Shown piece by piece: positions 46,152 to 54,555 of a stretch of DNA of 64,000 bases. Each line of letters opens with the position of its first letter. Position 1 is the stretch's first letter. The stretch comes from CAVPHV01 sp963704825 (lineage in GTDB: Bacteria; Actinomycetota; Acidimicrobiia; Spongiisociales; UBA5794). The DNA lies in assembly GCA_963704825.1 (NCBI GenBank), contig CAVPHV010000003.1, positions 62,001-126,000 on the forward strand. Direction: 5' to 3'. The translations under genes and the position numbers were made by a program. The notes under the pieces are model-generated. The model was given only the letters and a program-made list of their open reading frames with translations. It made no database searches and was not told the origin of the DNA.

Positions 46152-46589
46152 ATGCAAATACTCGCCTTCATCTTGATCGGCGGCATCTGGGCGGCGTTCT
46201 TATTGCCGTCGTTCTTTGAAAGCCGTCGCAAAGCACCGATCAGCACGACCCGCAACTTTGCCAAGTCGACTGCGCTCCTGGCGTCGGTCTCCTCGGCAGC
46301 CGGGCAAGCGACGGTGGCGCGCCGACGGACACTCGACCGTCGCCGGCGTCTTCTCGTCGCGCTCGTTCTTGGTGCCGCCATCAGTCTTGCGGTAGCCGTT
46401 GTCCAGGGGAGCACGACGTGGCTGTTCGTGACGCTGGCCTTTGATGCGGCCATCGCCGGCTACATCGGCTACCTGGTGCACCTCCGCCAGCAGCGTGCGG
46501 CCACACCTCGGGTTGTTCCGATGGCACAGGGCGAGCCGCAGCTGGTCGAGGAGCCGCAACGCCACACCGTGCGCGTCGTCAACGGATAG
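46152..46589 (+). CDS. SepX/GlpR-like membrane protein (probable divisome-associated)
   Basis: A 145-residue protein with an N-terminal membrane helix (ILAFILIGGIWAAFLLPSFFESRR), a basic cytoplasmic loop, and a second helical pair (LLVALVLGAAISLAVAVV, FVTLAFDAAIAGYIGYLV). The start and position after moeA/mogA genes match the actinobacterial SepX (GlpR) proteins, which sit at the cell-division septum in Streptomyces. That is inferred from layout and neighbourhood rather than strong motifs. Confidence 0.65.
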   Translation: MQILAFILIGGIWAAFLLPSFFESRRKAPISTTRNFAKSTALLASVSSAAGQATVARRRTLDRRRRLLVALVLGAAISLAVAVVQGSTTWLFVTLAFDAAIAGYIGYLVHLRQQRAATPRVVPMAQGEPQLVEEPQRHTVRVVNG

Positions 46590-46591
46590 CG

Positions 46592-47233
46592 GTGACCGTG
46601 CCCGACCGAGACCCGGTCGATCTCGAAGCTCTCGAGCAACAAGTTCGCGCCGAGCTCGACGAGAAGTACGCAGCTCGGGAACTTGCCCTGAAGAACTGCC
46701 GCCCGATCATCCGTGGTTCCGCCAACGCCATCCGCGCCCTGCACCGCGGCGAAGGCGAGGCGGCCGCGGAACTCATGGCCGAGGTACGGGTACTGATCCG
46801 GGAAGCGGAGGCACCGCTGACCGAGCACCGCGACATCTACTACGCCGGGTTCTTCTACGACGCCGTCAAGGAGTACGCCGAGGCGGAACTCACCGCGGCG
46901 TTGCTGAATCACCGGCCGCTTCCCCTACCGAGCGAGTTGGGGGTCGACGCCGTTCCCTACCTCAAGGGGTTGGGTGAAGCCGTCGGGGAGCAGCGGCGTC
47001 GCCTGCTCGACCAGCTTCGGCACGGCCAACTCGAGGATGCCGAACGCACCTTTGCCGACATGGAGGTCGTCCACGATCTGCTCACTGCCCTCGACTACCC
47101 CGATGGCATGACCGCAGGGCTGCGCCGCACCACCGACGTGGCCCGGGCGCTGATCGAGCGATCCCGCGCCGACCTCACCGCCACCATCGTCCAGGAACGG
47201 CTCCGGCGCCGCCTCGACGAGCAGACCGACTGA
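46592..47233 (+). CDS. Translin-family protein (COG2178-like)
   Basis: A 213-residue all-helical protein. NCRPIIRGSANAIRALHRGE, YYAGFFYDAVKEYAEAEL, LPLPSELGVDAVPYLKGLGEAVGEQRRRLLDQLR and LDYPDGMTAGLRRTTDVARALIERSRADLTATI follow the translin/TRAX superfamily, best known from archaea and eukaryotes as RNA-binding or RNase subunits. Function in bacteria is unknown. GTG start 2 bases after the SepX-like gene, so the two are co-transcribed. Confidence 0.82.
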   Translation: MTVPDRDPVDLEALEQQVRAELDEKYAARELALKNCRPIIRGSANAIRALHRGEGEAAAELMAEVRVLIREAEAPLTEHRDIYYAGFFYDAVKEYAEAELTAALLNHRPLPLPSELGVDAVPYLKGLGEAVGEQRRRLLDQLRHGQLEDAERTFADMEVVHDLLTALDYPDGMTAGLRRTTDVARALIERSRADLTATIVQERLRRRLDEQTD

Positions 47234-47302
47234 CCAACCGGCTCGTCCGCGGCCGGAGCTGTCGTCGTCGCGCCCGGCGGCCGCTACAATCCGGCGCTGC
47301 CC

Positions 47303-47376
47303 GGGGGTGTAGCTCAGCCCGGCAGAGCGCTACGTTCGCAACGTAGAAGTCACGGGTTCAAATCCCGTCACCTCCA
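47303..47376 (+). tRNA. tRNA-Ala (anticodon CGC)
   Basis: Acceptor GGGGGTG pairs with CACCTCC, including the G3-U70 pair that marks alanine tRNAs. Anticodon stem CTACG/CGTAG, loop TTCGCAA (CGC), T-arm CGGGTTCAAATCCCG, discriminator A. A TACAAT box at 47284-47289 may be its -10 element. Its 3' end is duplicated twice downstream. Confidence 0.97.
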
Positions 47377-47396
47377 CGTAGGTGGAAGACGTCACC

Positions 47397-47652
47397 GAGA
47401 GCCTCGAGTCCTGTTCGGCCTCGAGGCTCTCTACCGTTGGCGGGTTGTTGCTTATGCCTCGACGCGGTGGTCGGGAGGGGTTCCGGAATCCGCCGAGAGT
47501 CTCGAGTCCTGTTCGGCCTCGAGGCTCTCTACCGTTGGCGGGTTGTTGTTTATGCCTCGACGCGGTGGTCGGGAGGGGTTCCGGAATCCGCCGAGAGTCT
47601 CGAGTCCTGTTCGGCCTCGAGGCTCTCTACCGTTGGCGGGTTGTTGTTTGTG
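47397..47652. repeat. 98-bp tandem repeat (about 2.6 units), each starting with a hairpin
   Basis: Units begin at 47397, 47495 and 47593. Each opens with an inverted repeat (GAGAGCCTCGAG ... CTCGAGGCTCTC, 12-bp arms, 11-base loop; the second and third units have one T change) followed by a GT-rich segment. Units 1 and 2 are almost identical; unit 3 diverges after about 60 bases. The first hairpin lies 20 bases after tRNA-Ala and may serve as its terminator. Confidence 0.9.
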
Positions 47653-47717
47653 CCTCGCGTCTCGCTTCTGTCGGTTTCGGGTGGCATGTTTGGGGTGGTT
47701 GTGCGGTGCGCGGATAA

Positions 47718-47797
47718 GGTTCAAATCCCGTCACCTCCACGTAGGTGGAAGACGTCACCGAGAGCCTCGAGTCCTGTTCGGCCTCGAGGCTCTCTAC
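47718..47797 (+). repeat. 80-bp exact duplicate of the tRNA-Ala 3' end and following hairpin
   Basis: Bases 47718-47797 repeat 47355-47434 exactly: the T-arm and acceptor 3' half of tRNA-Ala, the 20-base linker and the first hairpin. The 5' two-thirds of the tRNA is missing. This looks like an attachment-site-type duplication or a recombination product at the tRNA. Confidence 0.9.
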
Positions 47798-47880
47798 TGG
47801 TGGCGGGTTGTTCTTTTTGCCCCGCGTGTCGTCTTGTTTGGTTCGGGTGGCTTTCGGGTGGTGGTGCGGAGCGCGGGGAA

Positions 47881-47901
47881 GGTTCAAATCCCGTCACCTC
47901 C
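47881..47901 (+). repeat. Third copy of the tRNA-Ala 3' end (21 bp)
   Basis: GGTTCAAATCCCGTCACCTCC again matches the tRNA 3' half. It is preceded, like the second copy, by a GCGCGG-R-rAAG sequence, so the duplicated module appears to end at a fixed boundary. No integrase gene is found nearby. Confidence 0.85.
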
Positions 47902-48066
47902 GTGCGGACTGATGGGAGACGTCACCTCGAGGGTCGGCGTTGATCATCGTCGGGGAAGCTGGGGACTTCTCTGGATGCGATCCGGAGGGCGCCGCCCACC
48001 AGCCGAGCTCAGAATCGGGCCTGAACTCTGTCCGGCCTCGAATCCTTCCAGTAGCTGCTCCGCCGC

Positions 48067-48296
48067 TCATTCGAATCCTCGATAGCCGGCTTCTCGGGCC
48101 AGTTCCCGGAGTGCCTCCATCGGGTACATCCCGATCGCGGCGGCAACGTCTCGATCCACGGATTGAGCGCCCTCGCCCTCGGCGTCGAAGTCGTAGCGGA
48201 CGCAGCCGCCGGTGAACTCATAGAACCAGCGAGCCCGGTACAGCGGATCGTCGGCGTCGTCTTCGATTTCATCGAGGGCTTCCGGGGACGCCGCTT
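48067..48296 (-). pseudogene. C-terminal gene fragment, 5' part replaced by repeats
   Basis: The frame encodes about 75 residues of clearly protein-like sequence (ALDEIEDDADDPLYRARWFYEF, YDFDAEGEGAQSVDRDVAAAIGMYP, ELAREAGYRGFE) ending at a proper stop. Upstream, from 48297 on, the frame runs into the 129-bp repeat, so the true start and N-terminus are lost. The family is not recognised. Confidence 0.5.
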
Positions 48297-48551
48297 GCCG
48301 TGCGGTGCGCTTAGGGCGTATTGCCCACGACAGCGCTGGAGTGGGTGCGGGCAGGTGGCCGACTCGGACCCACAGGTCTTGGTCGCCCATCCGCGATGAT
48401 TGCGGTCGCCGGCAACGTCGCAGTAGCCGTGCGGTGCGCTAGGGCGTATTGCCCACGACAGCGCTGGAGTGGGTGCGGGCAGGTGGCCGACTCGGACCCA
48501 CAGGTCTTGGTCGCCCATCCGCGATGATTGCGGTCGCCGGCAACGTCGCAG
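48297..48551. repeat. Tandem duplication, period 129 bp
   Basis: Bases 48297-48423 and 48426-48551 are the same apart from one extra T in the first. The two copies are almost adjacent. No gene is contained. It lies at the junction between the gene fragment and the next duplication. Confidence 0.9.
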
Positions 48552-49047
48552 CCACCTACCGGCGCCACTGCGACGACGACTACACCTGCCTCCTGACGAA
48601 TAGGGCACATCCCCCATGGCCGACCGCCCCACCTGAGATCATGATGAGTGTGGAGGTGTGCTATGACAGGTGACATTGACGACCAACGCCCGACCGACGA
48701 CTGGTGTCTGCGACCTCATGAATGCCTACTTCGCCGACACCGCAGGCTGGCAGAGATACGCCGCCGCAACGGAATGGGTCGCCGAAACACGATTGGCTGG
48801 CTTTTGGCGAGTCCGTGAGTCGCCACCTACCGGCGCCACTGCGACGACGACTACACCTGCCTCCTGACGAATAGGGCACATCCCCCATGGCCGACCGCCC
48901 CACCTGAGATCATGATGAGTGTGGAGGTGTGCTATGACAGGTGACATTGACGACCAACGCCCGACCGACGACCTGGTGTCTGCGACCTCATGAATGCCTA
49001 CTTCGCCTACACCGCCAGGCTGGCCAGAGATACGCCGCCGCAACGGA
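48551..49047. repeat. Direct duplication of a promoter and gene start (about 225 bp, period 271)
   Basis: 48551-48774 and 48822-49047 are about 97% identical with a few 1-base indels. Each holds GGAGG, an ATG ACA GGT GAC start, and the first codons of the MMPL gene (MNAYFA). Only the second copy leads into the rest of the transporter, so the first is a stranded 5' end. Confidence 0.88.
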
Positions 49048-50416
49048 ACCGCGTTATCGTGCATTTCGTGGCAGGTGGCGAGTCATTACCTTGCCGGTGG
49101 TCGGATTGCTTGCAGTGGCTGCGCTGATCGGCGCCTCTCAGGTCGAACGCGGCTTCGAACTCAAGGACTTCTTCTCCTCCAAGACAGACTTTGTCATCAG
49201 CATCGACAAGTATGAGCAGTACTGGGGGAGTGGTGGCGGTGAAGTCGACTATGTGTATGTGGAGGGCGATCTGACGTCGCCCGATACCTTGATTGCTCTC
49301 GAAACAACCGAAGCTGAGATAGCCGCCTCCGGCGGCGAGTTCACCCGGGATATCAACGGCGAAGTTGAGTTCTACCCGAATGCGGTGCTCGTGGTTCGCC
49401 AGGCAACGGCATCCGCCCCGATGCGTGCCGCCATTGCAGCGGATACGGGAGTTGAGATCACGGACGCAGACGGGAACGGTCTTCCCGACACCCCTCAGCA
49501 GGTAGCCGCCATCTACGAGTACGTGAAGAGCAACGACGTTGTCAACAGCGACGGGGACGTAGTCCTGACCACCGGTCAGGTCGAGACGTTCCTCGTCGTC
49601 GGGGAGGGTTCCGGCCACTGGGTGGCAACAGCGATCGCGACGTCCCGAACGACGAGATCATTCTGGCCGGGAGAACCATCCTGGAGGACGCTGCGGCGCG
49701 CCTCGAGCCGCTTGTGGCCGGTGAGGACCTTGCGATCTCTGTCTCCGGAGGTGCCATCACCATCCAGGAGTCGATGGACAGTTCGTGGAGTCAATGTTGA
49801 TATCTCTACCGATTGCGGTGTGGTGACCTCGGCGTTGGTGTATCACGCTCTTCTTCACTTCCGCCACTTCGGGCGACGAATGCCACGATCCTCAAGCGCT
49901 CCGCTCGTTCCTCCGTGATCTCGAAGGTGCCGATCCTGCTCGTCGTGGCGCTGGTCTACGGTTTCATGTATCTCGTCGGGTACAAGATCAATCTGATCAC
50001 GGCGACAATCGCGGCGATTTCGATTGGTGTCGGCGTCGATTACGCAACACATTTCACGGTGCGATTCATCGAGGAGTTCGAGAACGAGCCGAGTCGTTTC
50101 CCGGCATTGCGGCGAACCGGGGAGGGCACCGGGGGTGCCCTGGCCATCTCGGCGGCGACATCGATGACCGGCTTCCTCGTGATGGCGTTGGCACCGATGC
50201 CCATGGTTGTGACGTTCGGGGCTCACCGCCGTGATGATCGGCTGCTCGTTGATTGTCACCTTGTTGGTACTGCCGAGTCTCCTGCTCTTGGTCACCCCGT
50301 CTCGCAAGGGCGATGAGAGAGAGCAGATGATTGTGGACATCACCCGAGGCGGCGAGTTCGAGTATGACCCGCACGCGCGTGCCACGGCAGCTCGAAGCGG
50401 GGACGACACGGGCTGA
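48990..50416 (+). pseudogene. MMPL/RND-type exporter, broken by multiple frameshifts
   Basis: Pieces in all three frames add up to an RND-superfamily permease. There is an N-terminal helix (ITLPVVGLLAVAALIGA) and a long outer loop (VERGFELKDFFSSKTDFVISIDKYEQYWG through VNSDGDVVLTTGQVETFLVV). A further piece is ILAGRTILEDAAARLEPLVAGEDLAIS. The helical block follows: VPILLVVALVYGFMYLVGYKINLITATIAAISIGVGVDYATHF, where GVDYATHF is typical. Next comes a GALAISAATSMTGFLVMALAP helix, and the last helix VMIGCSLIVTLLVLPSLLLLV ends at 50416. At least five shifts are needed in 1.4 kb, many more than elsewhere, so real decay is plausible. Confidence 0.75.
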
Positions 50417-50865
50417 TGCTGTCTGCTGCTTGAGCTTCGAGACTGCTTTGGGGCTCCGGCATCTTGCCCGCAATCGAAGACGTGTCGACATTCCATGGCG
50501 TCCGGCGGTAGAGCACATCGACGCCCGGCTCCTCCTCCGGCCGGCTTCCTTGTGCTTGCAGGGGGTGGCGTACCCAATGCGGAGAATCGAGGTGGACGTT
50601 CGTGAGAGGTACTGGCTCAGCGGCGTTCAATGTGGCGAGGAGCCCAATGACGTTGTCATGTAGTCCACGGACTCGCCTTTGGCGAGTCTGTTGGCAGTTC
50701 GATTCGCGAACTGCGGCTCAGTTTCCGCGCCATTCGCGGAGAGCCTCGAGTCCTGTTCGGTCTCGAGGCTCTGTGCCGTTGGCGGGGGTTGTCATTGCCT
50801 CGTCGTAATGGTTGATTCGGGTTGGGGGTGGCCGGGTTGGAATGGTTCTGCCGTGCGCGGGTAGT
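50417..50865. other. 450-bp non-coding stretch with several hairpins and a copy of the tRNA-linked hairpin
   Basis: Small inverted repeats follow one another: GACTCGCC-TT-GGCGAGTC at about 50669-50686, GTTCG-ATT-CGAAC-like and CGCG pairs, then at 50739-50773 the same hairpin that repeats after tRNA-Ala (GAGAGCCTCGAG with its partner, last base changed). It is followed by a similar GT-rich tail ending in GTGCGCGGGTAG. No coding sequence. Confidence 0.7.
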
Positions 50866-51174
50866 TCAGCAGTCGGTTGCGTCTTTGAGGACTTGGCACG
50901 CTTCGGCCATGCGGGAGGCGTCGAGTTGGGTGACTCTCCGCCGCAGCGTGTCGCGCGGCAGTGTGTGGAGATTGTCGAAGTTGGCAACACACTCGGTTGG
51001 CACTCCGTCGCGTTGCGGGGTCAACTCCAACTCGGACACGACGCCGCGCCGCGTCCGGGTCAGAGCGGCTACGACAACCGAACCGATGCGATCGGCGACG
51101 GGATCTCGGGTCAGAACCAAGACGGGTCGGTCACCGCCGGGCGTGGCTGCGAACCAGATGTCACCGCGCTGCAT
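50866..51174 (-). CDS. MazF/PemK-type mRNA-cleaving toxin
   Basis: A 102-residue PemK-fold endoribonuclease: MQRGDIWFAATPGGDRPVLVLTRD, the conserved VVAALTRTRRGVVSELEL strand pair and NFDNLHTLPRDTL, with Arg and Thr at the expected active-site places. Its start overlaps the antitoxin gene by 14 bases, the usual toxin-antitoxin layout with the antitoxin first. Confidence 0.9.
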   Translation of the reverse strand: MQRGDIWFAATPGGDRPVLVLTRDPVADRIGSVVVAALTRTRRGVVSELELTPQRDGVPTECVANFDNLHTLPRDTLRRRVTQLDASRMAEACQVLKDATDC

Positions 51175-51412
51175 CGGCCCAATCCGACCAACCCTCGGCG
51201 GGACCCCAATCGGCGATCGTGGCGAACGCCGACTCGTCATCGCTCAGTGGTGCCGTCTCCCACTCCTCGGTGTCGGCTTCGGCCCTGAGCCGCACTAAAT
51301 GGCGGTGAAGGGCCTCGCGCAACAACGTGGATCGATCGATCCCGAGCCGCTGCGCCCATTGCTGGGCAACGGCTGCTTCCTGCTCGTCCACCCGGAAACT
51401 CAGCATTGTCAT
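51161..51412 (-). CDS. Ribbon-helix-helix-type antitoxin (partner of MazF)
   Basis: An 83-residue protein with MLSFRVDEQEAAVAQQWAQRLGIDRSTLLREALHRHLVRLR as an N-terminal ribbon-helix-helix DNA-binding domain, and an acidic C-terminal tail (WETAPLSDDESAFATIADWGP) suited to bind the toxin. It would repress its own promoter, where a palindrome overlaps the -10 box and the ATG. Confidence 0.88.
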   Translation of the reverse strand: MTMLSFRVDEQEAAVAQQWAQRLGIDRSTLLREALHRHLVRLRAEADTEEWETAPLSDDESAFATIADWGPAEGWSDWADAAR

Positions 51413-51446
51413 ACACTCATCATATCGTGTATGACACTAGGATCAA
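51407..51446 (-). promoter_or_regulatory. Promoter and operator of the mazEF-like pair
   Basis: On the minus strand: TTGATC (51446-51441), 16-bp spacer, TATGAT (51424-51419), 6 bases, ATG (51412): a strong leaderless promoter. Perfect 10-bp arms TGTCATACAC and GTGTATGACA (51407-51416 and 51427-51436) flank a 10-base centre covering the -10 box, a good operator for the antitoxin. Confidence 0.8.
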
Positions 51447-51764
51447 CCCCTCGCTGTAGTGCCGCAGATGGCTTGATAATCCGTAGACGCGGCACCTGCT
51501 CGTTGCCGCCGCCTCGCCGTGCAGGGCGCGTCCTCGTAGGCGTTGTCCGCCTTGGTACACGTCTTCAGATCGGTGGGCGGTCCTTGTCGTCGTTCTGCCG
51601 GCCCGCGACCGATGTACAGCCTCGTAGCGGTGCAATATGCCAACAGGGAAGGCCATGACATGGATAATGAGGTGATCCTGCTGCCGGTAAGGTTCTGTGA
51701 CGAACCCGGTGACCCTGGCCCGTCGAGTGCTGCCGCCTCGAGACTTCCGTAGTACATTCACCTT
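51447..51764 (+). promoter_or_regulatory. Intergenic region with leaderless glgC promoter
   Basis: About 320 bases without a recognised gene; no frame has coding character. At its end TACATT (51753-51758) stands 6 bases before the GTG of glgC, the leaderless pattern seen at many genes here. Confidence 0.6.
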
Positions 51765-53003
51765 GTGTCGAGCACGCCAAGAATCATCTCGCTTGTTCTC
51801 GCCGGTGGCGAAGGCAAGCGGCTCTACCCGCTGACGCGGGATCGGTCGAAACCGGCGGTGCCGTTCGGCGGGATCTACCGGCTCATCGACTTCGTGCTCT
51901 CCAACCTCGTCAACGGCGGCTACCGCAAGATCGCCGTGCTGACCCAGTACAAGAGCCACAGCCTCGATCGCCACCTCGCCCTCACCTGGCGGATGTCACC
52001 GCTTCTGGGCAACTACGTCACAACGGTTCCGGCCCAGATGCGTCTCGGTCCGCATTGGTTCTCCGGCTCGGCCGACGCCATCTACCAGAACTTCAACATC
52101 CTCACCGACGAGGCCCCCGACCACGTCATCGTCTTTGGCGCCGATCACATCTACCGCATGGATCCCCGCCAGATGATGGCGCAGCACATCGAATCGGGCG
52201 CCGGCGTGACGGTGGCGGGGATCCGGGTACCGATCGAAGAAGCATCCTCGTTCGGGGTCATCGAGGCCAAGGCGAGCGGCGAGATCGCGTCGTTCAAGGA
52301 GAAACCTGCGAAACCCAAGCCACTTCCGGATGTTCCCGATCAGGCGTTTGTTTCGATGGGCAACTACATCTTCGACGCTGAGGTGTTGCGCGACATCATC
52401 GCCAGAGACGCCGAGAAGGGTGAGGCCTCCCGCCACGACATCGGCGGCGACATCATCCCTGCGTTGGTTGATGAGGGGGTTGCCCGGGTCTTCGACTTCA
52501 GCCATAGCGAAATCCCCGGTCAAACCGAAAGGGAGAAGGGTTACTGGCGGGACGTGGGAACCCTCGACTCCTACTACCAGGCGAGCATGGACACCATTTC
52601 GGTGGACCCCATCTTCAGCTTCTACAACGCGCTGTGGCCGATCTACACGGACCGCCCACCGTTGCCTCCGGCCAAGTTTGTGTTCGACCAGGAAGGCCGG
52701 CGTGGTGCCGCCTTCGAGTCCATTGTCGGCGCCGGTGTGGTGGTCTCCGGGGGCACGGCGCGTCGCTCGATCCTCTCGTCGGAGGTGCGAGTCCACTCGT
52801 TTGCCAACGTCGAAGATTCGATTCTGATGAACGGAGTCGATGTGGGGCGGAGAGCGGTGGTGCGGCGCGCCATCATCGACAAGAACGTCGTGGTGCCCGA
52901 TGACGCCCAGATCGGGGTCGACTTGGACGCCGACCGTGAGCGCTACACGGTCACCGACAGCGGCCTCGTTGTGATCGGGAAGGGCGACCCCGTTGTCGTT
53001 TAG
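51765..53003 (+). CDS. glgC: Glucose-1-phosphate adenylyltransferase
   Basis: Makes ADP-glucose for glycogen (and in actinobacteria for maltose-1-phosphate) synthesis. The 412-residue protein has the catalytic loop LAGGEGKRLYPLTRDRSKPAVPFGG, the DFVLSNLVNGG stretch, FGADHIYRMDP with the metal Asp, and a C-terminal left-handed beta-helix (SILSSEVRVHSFANVEDSILMNGVDVGRRAVVRRAI). No glgA or glgB is adjacent; with treS in the window it suggests a glycogen-trehalose link. GTG start, leaderless type. Confidence 0.95.
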   Translation: MSSTPRIISLVLAGGEGKRLYPLTRDRSKPAVPFGGIYRLIDFVLSNLVNGGYRKIAVLTQYKSHSLDRHLALTWRMSPLLGNYVTTVPAQMRLGPHWFSGSADAIYQNFNILTDEAPDHVIVFGADHIYRMDPRQMMAQHIESGAGVTVAGIRVPIEEASSFGVIEAKASGEIASFKEKPAKPKPLPDVPDQAFVSMGNYIFDAEVLRDIIARDAEKGEASRHDIGGDIIPALVDEGVARVFDFSHSEIPGQTEREKGYWRDVGTLDSYYQASMDTISVDPIFSFYNALWPIYTDRPPLPPAKFVFDQEGRRGAAFESIVGAGVVVSGGTARRSILSSEVRVHSFANVEDSILMNGVDVGRRAVVRRAIIDKNVVVPDDAQIGVDLDADRERYTVTDSGLVVIGKGDPVVV

Positions 53004-53094
53004 TCGAGTGTCGCAATGCTTCCTCAGGGGTTGCGTCGTTCCCTGACGTCGTTACTGCATCTGGTTTTGCGGCTTGTTGGGTACCCTCTCGCCG

Positions 53095-54444
53095 GTGAGA
53101 CATTCCACGACCCGAATATGGCGCTTCCCAGCCCATCTTCTCCTGGCGGCCACGATGCTGCTCGGCGCCTGCAGTGGGGGCGGCGGTGCTGCGACGACAA
53201 CGACGGTTGCCGAAACGACGGCTCTGTCGACGCCTCCAGTCAGCACCGTGGAGACCTTGGCCCCCGGGCTGGACCAGACGGTGGTCGATCGGCTGAGTGT
53301 CGAGATCACCGAGCTGATGGCGACTACCGAGCAACTGCGCGGCCTGGATTTTGTCGCTGAGCCGACGCTGAGTTACCTGCCCAGGGACGAATTCACCATC
53401 ACCGTCCAGGCCGCGCTCGAGGCCGACCTGGTCAAGATGGATCCTGCAACCGCGTTCCGCTTGTATCGCATGCTGGGCCTGATCGGATCGGGCGACGACC
53501 TGGCAGAAGGCCTCTTCCTGGAGATGGCTCAGGCTGCCGTTGTCTACTTCGACCAAGAGGCAAATGAGCTCCTGGTAGCCGGCGACACCGCCGAGTTCAC
53601 CCCCTACCAGCGCAGCACCGTGATCCACGAGTTGGTGCATGCGTTGACGGAGCAGTACTTCAGGTCGGGAAGCACCCTCGCTGAGTTGAACGCCGAGGGG
53701 TCATTTGATCACATCGATGCCTACCGAGCGCTGGTCGAGGGCGACGCCACCTATGTTCAGTTCCTCTACCTTCAGGGTCTCTCCAGCGAGGATCGGTCCG
53801 ATGCGGCGCTCGAGGCGCTCGACTCGGCGCCGGTAGCCCTCGAGGGTGCTCCGGCATTCGTCGGCAACGAAATCGTGTTTCCCTACGACAGCGGACTCGA
53901 GTTTGTGACCGCGCTGGTGAGGGGAGGGGGTCTCGCCGCCATCGACCGTGCCTACATCGACTTCCCCGTCTCGACCGAGCAGGTCATCCACATCGAGCGG
54001 TACCAGGGCGGCGAAGCGCCCCGCAAGACCAACCCGATTGAGGTCGACCTACCCGACTACGAAGAGGCTGCCGCAGGTGTCTGGGGTGAGCTGGGGACCA
54101 TTCGGCTGCTCACCGGCGTCCTCACCCCCGGCTTCACCACTCAGACGGCAGACGGCTGGGGAGGCGACTCCTTCCTGGTAACCGTGAACGAGAGCGACGT
54201 TGCATTTGTGTTGCGCTATCGGGGTGACACCGAGGACGACACCATCGAGGTTGTCGAGGCCCTCCTGTTGGCAGCAAGGGATCGGATGGGGGCGGGCGAC
54301 GGTGTGGAATCTGGGGGCGGTATCGAGTTCTCCGCCAATGGGCCGTACGTGTTCATCGATCGGGTCAACGACGGGGTGCTGTTCATTGTGGCAACCGACA
54401 CGGCCACGGGCCGGGCGATCAGGAATCAAACCGACGTTCCCTGA
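53095..54444 (+). CDS. Secreted lipoprotein, putative HExxH metallopeptidase
   Basis: A 449-residue exported protein. Signal peptide with lipobox LLGAC (Cys26), a Gly/Thr-rich linker, then a helical domain with the zinc motif HELVH (178-182; STVIHELVHALTEQY) and a downstream Glu in ALVEGDATYVQF as likely third ligand. The pattern fits gluzincin-like peptidases, but the family is not certain. I use GTG 53095, which has TACCCT 7 bases upstream; TTG 53074 is an alternative. Confidence 0.75.
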   Translation: MRHSTTRIWRFPAHLLLAATMLLGACSGGGGAATTTTVAETTALSTPPVSTVETLAPGLDQTVVDRLSVEITELMATTEQLRGLDFVAEPTLSYLPRDEFTITVQAALEADLVKMDPATAFRLYRMLGLIGSGDDLAEGLFLEMAQAAVVYFDQEANELLVAGDTAEFTPYQRSTVIHELVHALTEQYFRSGSTLAELNAEGSFDHIDAYRALVEGDATYVQFLYLQGLSSEDRSDAALEALDSAPVALEGAPAFVGNEIVFPYDSGLEFVTALVRGGGLAAIDRAYIDFPVSTEQVIHIERYQGGEAPRKTNPIEVDLPDYEEAAAGVWGELGTIRLLTGVLTPGFTTQTADGWGGDSFLVTVNESDVAFVLRYRGDTEDDTIEVVEALLLAARDRMGAGDGVESGGGIEFSANGPYVFIDRVNDGVLFIVATDTATGRAIRNQTDVP

Positions 54445-54555
54445 GGGTCTTCAACTCGGCGATGGCGGGGGATACGGTGTCACGGTGACGCATCGGGCGC
54501 GCCAAAGAGACCGAAAGCTGACAAAACGAATGCGCCGGAAGGGCGCGACGGGAGA

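Noticed and set aside
47397..47652. Possible CRISPR array
   Set aside because: The 98-bp units are contiguous copies, not short repeats separated by unique spacers, and no cas gene is present.
47437..48085. Overlapping plus-strand frames of 100-180 codons in the tandem repeats
   Set aside because: They repeat with the 98-bp unit and change frame between units; composition follows the DNA repeat rather than a protein.
48941..49918. Intact 325-aa protein
   Set aside because: Only the middle of this frame matches an RND outer loop; both ends are out of frame with the conserved N-terminus and the helices.
47303..51412. Full integrative element or prophage
   Set aside because: Duplicated tRNA ends are present, but no integrase, transposase, relaxase or phage gene is seen.
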